Shown piece after piece: positions 22,764 through 34,333 of a stretch of DNA of 64,000 nucleotides (positions are counted from its first letter, which is position 1; the number at the start of each line of letters is the position of its first letter). The translations under genes and the position numbers were made by a program. Below the pieces are notes generated by a model. It did not search any database and was not told where the DNA came from. It was given only the letters and a program-made list of their open reading frames with translations. Origin of the DNA: Nageia nagi (Eukaryota > Pinophyta); contig JBITNC010000001.1 in the NCBI GenBank assembly GCA_050084985.1, positions 119,474,001-119,538,000 on the forward strand, given 5' to 3'.

Positions 22764-25333
22764 TCAATGTCCTCCAGTAGATACAACATCATCATGAGGA
22801 TCATCAGGATGCTCTGAAGAACCCTCATCCCTAGTAATAGATCTCAAGCCTATAGCATATGTCTGAGGAGATACACCCCTAGCAGTAGACTGAGATCGAG
22901 AAACTGATGCTGTATGATGACCATGACTCCCAGAAGGACCTAAACCACCTAAAACTGGTGAACAAGGAAACCTTGGTGCTGGCCTAGGTGGTGAACTAGG
23001 ACCATCTAAAAAATATCTCAGGAAACCAGGTAACCAAAGCTCCACAGCCCTATGATAGTAATCCTACTCTCTCAACTAATCTACATGCTCGTTTATAGAA
23101 GGAATGGGAGTACTGACACCCAGATCTACAACTCCACTAGATAACTTAGTAATACAAGCATTGGCATCCATCAGAGATCGGCAAAGGGTATCTCACTCAG
23201 ATCTATATCTCATGTGAGCATTGTCAAAACATCTGAGAGCTATCATCTTAGTCCTTAGGGATGCAATATCTCCTCTCAAACTAGCCAACTCTAAAGTAGA
23301 AGCATCCTAAAGGGTGTGAAGCTCCTCAATCACATACTGGAGCTCTACGATCTCAACCTCATAAGAAGCAACACTCCTCCCACTGGACTCCCCTCGCTCA
23401 AAAGTAGTCTAAGTAGGAACCTTAGGCTATTGAAATCTAACCTCCTCAATCTCTAGAATCTCTCTAATCATACCCCCAACATCAAAACCCTCATAATCTA
23501 CCATAGTAAAATCATCTCCACCAGTAGTACCAATAGGCTCCTCAGTCACTACCTCTGGAGCTGTATCCACTTGAGTCCTTTGAGCAGGATGCTCAATGGT
23601 CATCTCACTCCCAAAAAACTCTACCAGCTTAGTATCCCACCATGATGCAAAACCCTCTGAAGTACCCACATCATCCATAGGCATATCCTCATCGGGATAT
23701 CCTCACTAGCTCTAAGAACCATAGGTGAATAAGACAACATAGAAACACCTGATACAGGAGCATCCCTTGGATGAAGATACCAGAGGGTGGAGGTGGAATG
23801 TCCTAAGGGAGACCAAACTACTGATGAAACAAATCATAATGAAAATACTCTACAATACCTACCCAAGGACCCTATAAAAATATAGCCTGTCTAGTCCCAT
23901 ATAAATGGAAACTAGTCTCAACAAAATTAGAAATCTATAAACCAATCCTCCATCGGATCTGACCAGGAGTCAAACTGCTCAGGAGTTGTATATAGAAGGC
24001 AACATCTCTCTAAACACCATCTCTATGAGGAATAACCAATAAATAGCTCCAACGTTGAATACCTAATGGATATCTATAAGTGGTATACGTAGGATCAGGT
24101 AATCCTAAAGTTCGACAAGGATAAATATGCTCATATGCCCAAGCCTGTAAAATAAGTGTGGTAGCTACCATAGCTCTTGGAGTCTATACCAATAAATAAA
24201 GCTCTTTGTAAATAAGGGCTAATAATGAAGGAGCCCAAGCAAAAGTGATCCTCAAAGTCATCATCTGATGAAGTACACCCATCAGAGCCCAAGGAAATCT
24301 CCCACCACCAACATCTAGTGCACCATAACACATGATGCATCCCATAAGATAGGTAATGCAAAGATATGTAGGATGCTCCTCCTCTGATAATCCTCACTAA
24401 AATTGATAATACATCAGGCCTCTTGCCTGAATCTGAACCATCAACTCCTCAACCACATCATCCCCAAAAAGCTCCCTCACCAAAGGTCAAGCCTCCTCTC
24501 TAGTCTGAAGAAGAACTATATCCATGCCTCGGATTGGAAGTCTCAAAATGCAATGGATATCCTCCAATGTAATAGTAATAGGACCAGTAGGTAGATGAAA
24601 AGCATTGATCACTGGATCCCATCTCTCAAAAAGGGTAGCTAAAACTGCAAGGTCCTTTTGGATATGACCCATATATGGGGCCGCTCCAAAACCAACATCA
24701 CAAAGAAAAGCATGATCTGAGTCAGGTACTTGACCACTAAGGTCATGGAGAATCTAAGGGTAATGATCCCTGGAAGTAAAAACCTCTGAAACCTAAAAAA
24801 GATAGACATGAAATTTTAGTATAAAAAAAAAACATTTTTTTTTTTTTTTTGATTAGAACTAAGAAAACAAAACCCTACTATTAAAATATGCTATATTAAA
24901 ACAATAATATTAAAATATGCTGATTAATTATACTAAGCACAAAAAAAAAACATAGCAAAAAGTTTGTTTAGGATCATCATCGATCATGTTAAGCGATCTA
25001 TGATGACTCAAATAGATCGTTGCTGATCCTTACAATTGACGATGATCCTGAGAGATCGTCGACGATCGATAAAATTGCTGACGATTATATAAAAACCGTA
25101 GCCAAGGCATAGACCCTCGGCTAGGGTTTTTAAAATATACATAAAATGAATATAAAAACCATAAAAGCCTATTGTAATACAATCTACATTATACTAACAA
25201 TATAGATAAAGAATTTAAATTACTACTATCAACCTAATACCGAAAAAAAAATAAAAAATAAAGAAATGGATGGTTGAAATACCTCCTTTGAGATTGATTT
25301 TCCCTTTGTCAAAATCCTTTTATGTGGTGCCAT
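22764..25333 (-). pseudogene. Antisense two-exon gene for a plant mobile domain (PMD) protein inside the Tat element
   Basis: Read on the minus strand, ATG at 25333 gives MAPHKRILTKGKSISKE (exon 1, 25333-25283), then a GT donor. A candidate AG acceptor at 24794-24793 joins in phase to exon 2 (24792-22764). Exon 2 encodes a PMD (the aminotransferase-like, MAIN-family domain): HDLSGQVPDSDHAFLCDVGF, then LFERWDPVINAFHLP, then ITITLEDIHCILRLPIRG (24640-24500). Further down come FAWAPSLLALIYKELY, LILQAWAYEHI and YPLGIQRWSYLLVI near 24250-24030. After about 23790 the frame shifts into an acidic segment, a predicted coiled coil (about 23400-23200) and a Pro/Ser-rich tail. Stops sit mainly at expected Trp and Gln. 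PMDs occur in plant TE proteins and in silencing-linked MAIN/MAIL1 proteins; the molecular role is not established. Confidence 0.85.
24793..25282 (-). other. Predicted intron of the antisense PMD gene
   Basis: The donor is gag|gtattt (GT at 25282-25281). The acceptor is tcttttttag|gttt after a T-rich tract. The intron is 490 nt and exons 1 and 2 join in phase 0. It contains a cluster of GATC dyads, among them the perfect palindrome GATCGTCGACGATC at 25054-25067. An intron on the strand opposite the element RNA would survive retrotransposition, because it cannot be spliced from the sense transcript. Confidence 0.6.
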
Positions 25334-26208
25334 ATAATTTACGGAAAAATTGGTAAAGAGATGACAAGGACAAATAAGAAAGGACAAAAATTGAAATAGC
25401 AAATGATAAGTAAAAGTCAAAATGAAAACTATTTTGTTTTAAAAACCCTCGCATCACGGATTGTTAGCTCGATCGTCAATGATTTAAATCAAATCGATAA
25501 CGATTGTTGATCAGCAACGATTCATAAGTAATCATCGATGATTTATATTATTTGAAAATGTATAAAATGAAGTATATTTTCTTTAAATATCTTAAAATTT
25601 ATTTGTGTATAGATAAAAAATTAAAAAGCTTCATTCACTAAGGTGAAAGTGAACACATTATAAATCACATTATTTTTTGCCTAGAAGAATGCTCCAATGT
25701 CACATGACTGCCAAATACATCGACACATGAAAGACTAGTATTGAGTAAACTTACTAGGGTAAAATGATAAAAATCACTATTAAAACAAGTCTAAACACAA
25801 GAAATTAAGATATTCATAGCAAAATATACTATTATAAAGATAGTATTTTTACTATATAAATCTATGATGATCACTTTATAGTCATTAACAATCATAAAAG
25901 ATTGTCAACGATCCTTGACTAAGTCAAATATGAAAAACAGATCAGACTAAGTCTGAGCTCAAATGGCAAAACAATCATAGGATGTAAGAGATCATCTCGA
26001 AACCTCGTTGTTGGGACAAAGGACAACACTATTACAATTCAAATACTAAAGAAAACTTATACGGTATAGGTGTGCTTAGACATGCAAAATGACATAACAG
26101 AAATGTCATGCAACTGTCACACAAGCTCAATACGTCATCATACCGAAAATAGTCACTTCTGAAGTTATCAACTTTATCAAACAATAAGGCTTCTCATTAT
26201 ATATTTTT
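25334..26208 (-). promoter_or_regulatory. Region upstream of the antisense gene with GATC dyads
   Basis: These 875 bases lie between the antisense start codon and the 3' LTR, so they should include the antisense 5' UTR and perhaps its promoter. Degenerate GATC-type dyads lie at about 25465-25550 and 25865-25920. I could not find a convincing polypurine tract beside the 3' LTR, so the boundary at 26209 is approximate. Promoter function is inferred from position alone. Confidence 0.35.
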
Positions 26209-27317
26209 TGAAATTATCAACCCTATTTTTGGTTTAATAAATAAAATAAGTATTTTTCTAATATATATCACATTAAAATAATTATAACTCCTTATAAAAT
26301 CATTAAATAAGATTTAAAATTATATTATCGGATCAATCTTTTCGAACATATATAAAATAAGTGGTCTTACGACCCTTGTCATTACAAAATGACCATAGAG
26401 CGACCATTCTAATGTTAATATAAAATCGCTAAGTAATCGGCGACGATCTGATACGATCATCGATGATCTCTTAGGATCATTGACGATCCCTGAATGGTTA
26501 AGCAACAGACAAATCTAAGCTTGGAATAGCCTAGTATGTACAATTTGTAATCATGGATACAGATGGAAGATAATAACACCTCAAATTTTAGTTCGGGAGG
26601 TTACTTGGAATCTTGTGACGCCAAAACAAATGAATAACAAACCTTGAAGCTTATAAATTGAAGCTCTGTAGGTGAACAAAGGGGACCTGAATTTAATATA
26701 GTGAAGCTCTACCGAAATCAAATCAAAAGATTATTAGCAAAAGATTGTAAGCTTGATCAATAGCAAACACCTCATATCAATTATATTTCCATATTATGTT
26801 ATTCATTTTTGATTAATATGTATGAACAGGTATGCTTTTGATGCTTCGTTCATTTTCTATGTGCAGGGTCAATACAAAAAAAGAACGATGGAAGTAAGCA
26901 TGAAAGAGAACAACAAGGAATAGACAAAAACATTTCAAAATTCTATGAAAAGATTACTCCAGTGCTTACAGATCCGATCATTGATGATTCAAAGATCGGT
27001 CAATGATGATTCACCAGATCGATAATAGAGGCCAAAAGTTTACAATGAGCATAATGAGGGCATAGAGAATGCAGAGTCATGCTTCAATCATTACCGATCC
27101 ACGTTGTTGATCCATTATTGACCACTACCGATCCACAACGATCGTTGTTGATGTTGATTAAAACATATCAATAAAAACTCGCTTTTTGTATTCAAATATT
27201 TTAGAATATAATATTATTATTATTATTGATGTGTATTGTCAAATATGTTCATGATTAATTATGTTGAATGATTTATCTGTCTAAATTGCATTTTAGGTTC
27301 ATAATTTGATATACACA
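26209..27317 (+). repeat. Tat element 3' LTR (~1109 bp)
   Basis: Aligns with 8532-9658 from about base 26210 to the end. It ends ATATACACA directly before the TSD gaatg at 27318-27322. The palindrome of the 5' LTR is GATCATCGATGATC here (26455-26468): two symmetric C/T-type changes have kept the dyad. The 5' boundary is less certain because the first ~25 bases have diverged. Confidence 0.92.
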
Positions 27318-27322
27318 GAATG

Positions 27323-29768
27323 GAAGATAGTTTTTAAGATAAAATATGGGTTATGTGAGTGGATGATGATGCCATTCAGGTTATCTAATGCACCTAGTAC
27401 ATTTATGTGATTCATGAATAAAGTACTACATGAATATAATAATAAGTTTATAGATTTTTATTTTGATGATATCTTGATTTATATTAAAAGTGAAGAAGAG
27501 CATTTATTACATATAAAATTGGTGCTAGATTTACTCAAGAAGGAGAAACTATATGTCAATTTAAAGAAATGTAGATTTCTTCAAGATAGTTTAGTGTTTT
27601 TGGGATTTGTAATCTCTAGAGATGGCATGAGGATGGATGATGAAAAATTGAAGGTAATTTTGGAGTGGCCTATTCCATGAACTATAACAAAAGTAAGGAG
27701 CTTTCATGGCTTAGCTACCTTTTATATAAAGTTCATTAGGAACTTCAACAGCATAGCTACCCCTATAACTACATGCATAAAGGGGAAGGATTTTGTATGG
27801 ACTAAGGAAGCAATTGAGAGTTTTGAAATATTGAAAAAGAAGGTGTCAAAAGCCCCTATTCTAGTGTTACCAAATTTTAGTAAGATATTTGAGGTTGATT
27901 GTGATGCCTCATTTGTTGGGATTGGTGGTGTATTGAGTTAAGAGGGTCGATTAGTAGCATTTTTCAATGAGAAGTTGAATGATGCAAGGAAGAATTACTC
28001 TACATATGATGTGGAGTTTTATGTAATTATGCAAGCATTGCAACATTGGAGGCACTACTTAATCTCAAAGGAGTTTGTGTTGTTTACTGATCATGAAGCA
28101 TTAAGGTATGTCAACTCTTAGAAAAAGTTAAATAGTAGACATGCCAAATGGGTTTCATTTCTATAACAATATGCATTTGTCTTGTAACACAAATCTGGTA
28201 AGCAAAATAAGGTTGCTAATGCATTAAGTAGGATAGTCTTGTTGCTAACCACTTTGGAGAATTTAGTGGTGGGATTTGAGAGAATAAAAAATATGTATGA
28301 ATTTGATGTTGATTTTGAGAATATTGTGAGATAGTGTACAAGTGTATTAGAAGGTGATTCCCATCCAATTTTTGAAGAATATTTTTTTTTAGAATGGTTA
28401 CTTATTTAAAGGTACTTGATTATGTATTCCCAATGGCTCTATGAGAGAGAACATCTTGCAAGAATTACATAGTGGAGGTCTAGTTGGTCATTTTGGAGTA
28501 GCCAAAACTACAACTCTTGTAGAGGAGAAGTATTATTGGCCAAAGATGAAAAGAGACATAATCAAGTTTGTCTCTATATGTAGAGTGTTCCAAATGGCTA
28601 AAGGCCATGCATAAAATACAAGGTTGTATATGCCACTACCAGTTCCTACATGACCATGGATTGATCTGAGTATGGATTTTGTGCTAGGATTGCCCAAGAC
28701 CCAATGAGGTAAGGATTCAATTTTTGTTGTGGTAGATAGATTTTCTAAAGTGGACAATTTTATTACTTGCTAAAAAAAATGATGCCACTAAGATTGCATT
28801 CTTATTCTTTGATGAGGTTGTGCAATTGCATGGTGTCCCAAAGATTATTACTTCTGATCAAGATACTAAGTTATTAGGTCATTTTTGGAGGACATTATGG
28901 AACAAGTTAAATACTAGGCTACAGTTTAGTAGTGCTTACCATCCATAAATCAATGGGAAAATAGAGGTAGTGAATAGAAGCTTGGGAAACCTCTTATGAT
29001 ACATAGTTTGGGAAAAGCCAAAATCATGGGATTTCATCTTATCACAAGCTGAATTTGCATATAACAACTTAGTGCATAGGTCAATAGGTAAATATCCTTT
29101 TCAAATTTTTTATGGTCATAATCCTAGAGGTGTATTATATCTAGTTGACTTACCAATGGGGTACTAAGTTAGTGATGATGTAGAAGAATTTGCTAAGCAT
29201 ATCCAGAAAGTGCAAGAATCAATGAAAGAAAAACTACATAATAGTAATGCTCAATAAAAAGAGGTAATTTATGCACACATAAGAATTAAAGTGTTTGAAG
29301 AGGGTGATATGGTGATGGTTCATCTTAGAAAAGAACAATTTCCTAAAGGGTAGTATAACAAATTAATATTTAAGAAAATTAGACCTTACAAGATTTTGAA
29401 GAATATCAATGACAATACCTATAAAGTGGAGTTACCTAATGAATTTCTATTTCACCTATTTTTAATGTTTCTAATTTATTTCAATATTAGGGTACTATTG
29501 AGGATGGTGATCTATAGAATTCAATAAATTGGGAACCATAGATGCCTAAGAAGAAGAAGAAGGATAAAGTTGCACAAATACTTGATAAGAAGGTGATCAC
29601 CACCAAACACAAGAGCTACAATAGATAGTTGGTTTAGTAAGAAGGATTACCCCATTTTGATAAGACTTGGGTTTCAAATTTAGAGCTTAAAAAAATTAAC
29701 AACCAAAAGCTACATGATTTCATTTTAGTTGAACTCACAAGAGCTGAGTTCCTTTTACCAAAGGAGAA
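27323..29768 (+). pseudogene. Chromovirus pol, second part: RT, RNase H, integrase, chromodomain
   Basis: RT resumes with [14 protein letters not shown] and [13 protein letters not shown], then the catalytic box YFDDILIYIKS near 27460-27490 and FLGFVISRDGMRMDD near 27598-27640. RNase H shows FEVDCDASFVGIGGVLS near 27890-27940 and the TDHEAL box near 28090. Integrase has LHSGGLVGHFG and YYWPKMKRDI near 28465-28560, the first catalytic Asp in MDFVLGLP, the second in ITSDQDTK, and Glu in NGKIEVVNRSL, with a frameshift in the A-run near 28775. The tail reads ILDKKVITTKHKSYN, then EGLPHFDKTWVS and LELKKINNQKLHDFI (about 29578-29730), matching a chromodomain of group-II type. Stops replace expected Trp, Gln and Arg at many places, for example Gln at 28946-28948. 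Confidence 0.92.
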
Positions 29769-30340
29769 TGATGTGCCTTCAAATGATCATAACTTTTGAT
29801 CTAATTGTCAGATTGTCTTGAAATTTTGAGGAGAGCTAGATATAGTTTTCATGATTCAACTACCACCTCCACTAAAAGGAATTTCCCCAAACTAGAAGTT
29901 TTTAGATCAACCTAAATCCATCATTTAGTGCCTCAAAATTAGCTTTTAGTGTTAGTTTTTAAGATTTTCCAATAAGTAGACTTTAATATCTTTTGTTGTA
30001 GAATTTATTTAGGAGAATAAATTGAGAAATGACTTAGTATATTTTGACTAGGCTTTTATGCCAAGTTTGGTTGTAATTTGAGGAACATTCTATTTTTAGA
30101 AACTTTCTATCATTCTATCTTTAGAAAGTTTCTATTTTTAGTAATGTCTTGGTTTTTAGATTGTTGGTTATTTTTGAGGGAGAGTCTCCTTCTTTATATA
30201 TTAGCTATTGTAATAGACCATAAAAAAGGTATTGTGAATTCAAAAATGAGAAGGGGATTATTTACAGATTTTCTTCTATGTTAGTACATTTATATTATTA
30301 GAGCCCATTTTGTTGGTCTCTTGTAGCTGAATTCACATCA
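29769..30340 (+). repeat. Chromovirus 3' LTR, preceded by a polypurine tract
   Basis: The LTR is 572 bp, TG...CA, followed by TSD acaag at 30341-30345. The purine run aaaggagaa just before the LTR (about 29760-29768) is the polypurine tract that primes plus-strand synthesis. Confidence 0.93.
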
Positions 30341-30345
30341 ACAAG

Positions 30346-33300
30346 GTTGAGGTTCAAGAGGAAGAGGAAGATTTGGAAGAGGAGGAATAAGAGGCTCTTT
30401 TGGAAGAGGAAGAGGAAGAGAATATAGTACATAAAATGAAACAACATATGCATGAAGGGGGAGACACTCTAGAAGAGGAGGTAGAGGTAAAGATAAGAGA
30501 AATTTGCAATTTTTTTTTATTGCAATATATTTGGAAATATTGAGTATGAATGCAATATGAAACAAGCACATGAAGGTAAATTAGCCCACTATAATATGAA
30601 AAGAATTGATATGGTGAAGAATAATTATTTTTTTCAATTACAACCCTCCAAAATATTGAAGATGAAACTCGGCTCTTGGATAGTGGGTTCTCAAACCACA
30701 TGATTGGTGACAAGTCCCTACTCTCCTCAATTGATTACTCCTACAAGTCAAGTGTGAGATTGAGATATTAGAAGATCTTGAAGATTTTTGGAAAAGGAGA
30801 GATGCAAGTTCCACTAAATAAGGGAATTATGAAGGGAAAACACATTTATTATACTCCAAATTTGAGAAAAAGTTTGTTAAGAATTGAAAAAATGTTGGAA
30901 AAGAACTATAAATTGGTATTTGAGGATAAGATATGCAAAATATATGATAAAAACCATGGTGTAAGGCTTTCTTATATTATTCATATGATTACAAATAAAC
31001 TCTTTCTAGTAAAGTTTTTTAAGAAGGATGGAGGTTTTGTATTTGTGAGAATTTAAGATAAGAATGCACTTTGGCATATGAGGCTTGGACACATGAATTT
31101 TTAGAGTTTGAAAACACTTTTAGGAATGGTGAGAGGGATAACACAAGTAGAATATTGTAAAAATGTGTGTGAAGGATGTGTACTTAGAAAGTAAGCAAAG
31201 GGTAAGTTTCCAAAGGAAGAAGCATGGAGAGACAAACACCCTCTCTAATTGGTCTATACCAATATTTATGGGCCTATGCAAACTCAAAGTTTTGGTAAAT
31301 CTTCTTACTTTATCTTTTTTATTTATGATTTCCATAGAATGTGTTGGGCTTATTTTATCAAGAGCAAATATGAAGCATTTGATAGTTCTAAGGAGTTTAA
31401 AAGTTTTGTTGAAAAGAAAAGTGGGCATAGTATGAAGTTTTTGAGAAGTGATAGAGGAGGAGACTACTATACCAATGAATTCTTTCAATTTTGTAAAGAG
31501 AATGGTATTAGGAGACACCTTACCTCTCCCTCCACACCACAATAAAATGGTGTAGCAAAAAGGAAAAATAGGACATTGGTTGAGATGGCTAGAAGCATGA
31601 TGCAAAGCAAGAAATTATCCAATATTTATTAGGCTGAAGTAGTAATAATAATTGTGTACATTTTGAATAGGTATCCTATAAGAAGTTTGAATCAAATATC
31701 CCCCTATGAAGCTTCATTTGAAAGAAAACCAAATTTTAACACTTGATAGTGTTTGGTTGTCTTGCATATGTGAATGTAAGTGATGAAAAGAGAAGGGAGT
31801 TGGATGCCACATCTAAAGCTTGTATATTTATAGGATATTATGAGCATTCAAAGGCTTATAAATTCTATAATCCTAAGACTCACAAGATAATTGTGTCTAT
31901 AGATACCATTTTTGATGAAGGGGGAGAATATAATAATCAAAAATTATAGTAGAAAGTGTTTAAAGATGAGATTTTGGAGGAGAAGACATAAGCAAAAGAG
32001 TAGGCCAACCATGTTGTGACTCAGAAAAATAAAGGATATCCATCAAGTGTGAGTGTTCTAAGCTCACTAAGACTAACTAGCTCCACTACAACACCAACAA
32101 GTGTGAGTGCACTAAGCTCACCTAATGCAAAGATGATGAATCAATGTAATAAAGGCAAGATATGGTTAAAGTATCACCCATAAAGTTAAATCATAGATCA
32201 TAACACTATGAAAAGAATTATAAGGATCCAAAATCAAGAAATACAAAATCTAGTTACAAGACTAGGGAACATTCAGTTTTATGGAGATGAAGATAGTGGA
32301 GAGCCCAAAGGTGAAATGGTAAATTATGCACTTTGTTCCTCTATTTCAAATTATATTTTAAATACTACTATTGTTGAGCCATCTTGTTATGAAGAAGCTT
32401 TTTCTAATGGTGTTTGGATGCAATCCATGAGAGACGATATTTATGCTACTGAGAGGAATGATACTTTTGAACTTTATGAGTTTCCCAAAGGTTAAAAGGT
32501 TGTTGGTTCCAAGTGGGTGTACAAAAATAAATGCAAGAGTGATGGGAGCATTGAAAAGAACAAATCAAGGCTATTAGAAAAATAATTCACACAATAGTAT
32601 GGTATGGATTTTGAGGAGATATTTGCACTAGTTCCAAGGTAAGAAATAATAAGATTAGTGCTCTCTTTGGCTCCAAGCAAAATTTGGATAGTCCAACACA
32701 TGGATGTGAAGAGTGCATTTCTAAATAGGTACATCTATGAAGAGGTGTATATAGCATAATCGCAAGGTTTTATGTTTTAAGGAAGAGAATACCATGTGTA
32801 GAAACTCAAGAAATCATTGTATGGGATGAAGCAAGCTCCAAGAGCTTGGTACACAAGAATTGATGGATACTTCAAGAGTGTGGGTTTTCAAAGAAGTGTA
32901 AGTGATCCTAACTTGTATTTTAAGAAATATGGATATGATATTTTGACTATTTATTTGTATGTAGATGATTTGATCTTCATGGGAAATAATAGCAAGATGA
33001 ATGAAGATTTTAAAACTCAAATGATGGTTGAATTTGAAATGAAATATCTTAGTTAGATGAGCTACTTCCTTGGCTTGGAGGTGCATCAAATAAAAGAAAA
33101 GATCTTTGTGTCATAATCAAAATATGAACATGATATGCTTAAGAACTTTAGAATGGATAATTGCATACCTATTGTAACACCTACAACCTATAGAGAACAT
33201 CTTTGCAAAGAATATGGAGAACCAAAAGTAAACAAGAAAGAGTACAAAAGAATTATTGGAAGCCTCATATTTTTAACAAACACAAGGCCAAATTTTCAAT

Positions 33301-33865
33301 TTAGTATTTCATTAGTTGTAAGGTACATGAGTGATCCATCCATTTCCCATCTCAAGGAAGTGAAGAGAATCCTAAAAAATGTGAATGGAATAATAACTTT
33401 TTGAATATATTATACATGTAATTCCAAATTCAAACTTACAAGTTTTAGTGATAGTGATTAGGGTAATGATTTAGATGATATAAAGAGCACAAGTAGGAAT
33501 TAATTCTCTCTTGGATTAGGTATGGTATCATGGAGCTCTAGAAAATAATCCATTATAGCTCTTTCAAGTATTTGAGTATGTAGATATAACAAGTGCTTCA
33601 ACACAATATTTTTGGTTGAGGAAGGTGTTGAAGGAGATTGGAGAGGAGAAAAAACATGGAACTACAATTTTTTTTACAATGAAGGTACCAAAATAAAACA
33701 TTTTTATTTAAAGACTCATTTCATTTTGGGATTTGGTGGAGAAGAGGATAGTAAAATTGAGATATTGTCCACCATAAGATCAAGTGGTAGATATATTCAC
33801 TAAATCTATGGAAAAATCTTAATTTGTGCTACTAAGAGACTTGATCGTTGGTCCTCTTTTCAATA
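30346..33865 (+). pseudogene. Copia gag C-terminus and pol: protease, integrase, RT, RNase H
   Basis: The reading resumes with an RG-rich tail (GRGRFGRGGIRG near 30355-30395) and a degenerate CCHC knuckle near 30506-30565. Protease shows LLDSGFSNHMIGDKS near 30670-30715. Integrase has LWHMRLGHMN, then the C-x2-C pair in CEGC, GPMQTQSFGKSSYF near 31270-31310, LRSDRGGDYYTNEFF near 31440-31485 and TPQ, stop, NGVAKRKNRT near 31537-31575. RT has MDVKSAFLN, LYGMKQAPRAWYTRIDGYF near 32818-32875 and YLYVDDLIFMGN near 32955-32990. RNase H shows SWSSRK near 33530, then FWLRKVLKEIG and DIFTKSMEK near 33790-33820. This protease-integrase-RT-RNase H order defines Ty1/copia. Stops and frameshifts are numerous. 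Confidence 0.92.
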
Positions 33866-34333
33866 TGAATACTTTGGAGATGTTAAAACAACTTAAGATA
33901 TCAAAATTCATGCTTATTGTCTTATTATTCTACTCTTTGTCTAAGAACCAATATGTTGTATAATGGTTAGTCCTATGTGTAATCAACCAACTAGTTAGTC
34001 CTTCAGCTAATCAGCCCCTTGACTAGTTGTGTTTTTTAAGTTTCATTAAAAGCATTATTCTTCTTTTCTTTTACTCATTTTTTGATTTTATAGAATATTA
34101 AGTGAATATTCAAGGTCACCCACAACATGTAGAATGTATTTAAGTTTCATTTCAAGGTTTTGTAAGTGTTGGAGTGTGTTCTCAATATCAATACAATCTT
34201 CATTGGTGTTGTATAAAATTTTGAGTTGATTTGTATTCATTGTTGAATGCATTCTTTCCTATTTAAATTCTAGAACTATTTTTCCATTACTTTCTTGAAT
34301 AATTCAATTATTTTTTTATATTAAATAACTTTA
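33866..34333 (+). repeat. Copia 3' LTR
   Basis: 468 bp, pairing with 4528-5005. It ends TTTA in place of TTCA. The next bases, attac at 34334-34338, are a decayed copy of the TSD attct, and LINE B sequence resumes there. Confidence 0.92.

Larger units (their letters stand above)
8532..27317 (+). mobile_element. Tat-lineage Ty3/gypsy element carrying extra ORFs, the innermost insertion
   Basis: LTRs 8532-9658 and about 26209-27317 start TGTAGACA and end ATATACACA (ATACATA in the 5' copy). The perfect TSD gaatg lies at 8527-8531 and 27318-27322 and splits the chromovirus RT between EGDE and WK. At about 18.8 kb it is large even for Tat. The order is leader, gag with coiled coil, protease, G-patch-like motif, RT, RNase H, archaeal-type RNase H, integrase, unknown sense ORF, structured spacer, antisense plant-mobile-domain gene, 3' LTR. 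LTR identity is roughly 93% over the 300 bases I compared, so it is the youngest of the nest. Confidence 0.95.
5759..30340 (+). mobile_element. Ty3/gypsy chromovirus nested in copia gag
   Basis: LTRs 5759-6327 and 29769-30340 both start TGATGT and end TTCACATCA. A perfect 5-bp TSD, acaag, lies at 5754-5758 and 30341-30345. Removing the Tat insertion (8532-27317 plus one TSD copy) leaves an element of about 5.8 kb with gag, protease, RT, RNase H, integrase and a C-terminal chromodomain, the standard chromovirus order. Chromodomain elements steer integration through binding to histone marks. All frames are broken. Confidence 0.95.
4528..34333 (+). mobile_element. Ty1/copia LTR retrotransposon, host of the nested insertions
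   Basis: The element is bounded by a matching LTR pair (4528-5005 and 33866-34333), starts TGAA and ends in TTCA (decayed to TTTA at the 3' end). The flanking bases are attct on the left and attac on the right, a decayed 5-bp TSD. The LINE sequence runs on logically across the junction. A tRNA-Met-like primer-binding site follows the 5' LTR. The element's own DNA is about 5.2 kb: gag, protease, integrase, RT and RNase H in copia order. Its gag is split at 5758/30341 by the chromovirus. Its LTRs appear the most diverged of the three nested elements, as expected for the oldest insertion. Confidence 0.93.

Noticed and set aside
24131-24397. Minus-strand open frame of 88 codons inside the PMD exon
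   Set aside because: PMD motifs such as LILQAWAYEHI are in a different frame of the same strand.
30338-30713. Ser/Pro/Leu-rich minus-strand frames
   Set aside because: They are the complement of the purine-rich, RG-coding tail of copia gag.
33612-33803. Plus-strand frame beginning MVEEGVEGDW
   Set aside because: The real copia RNase H reading (FWLRKVLKEIG, DIFTKSMEK) lies in another frame of the same DNA.
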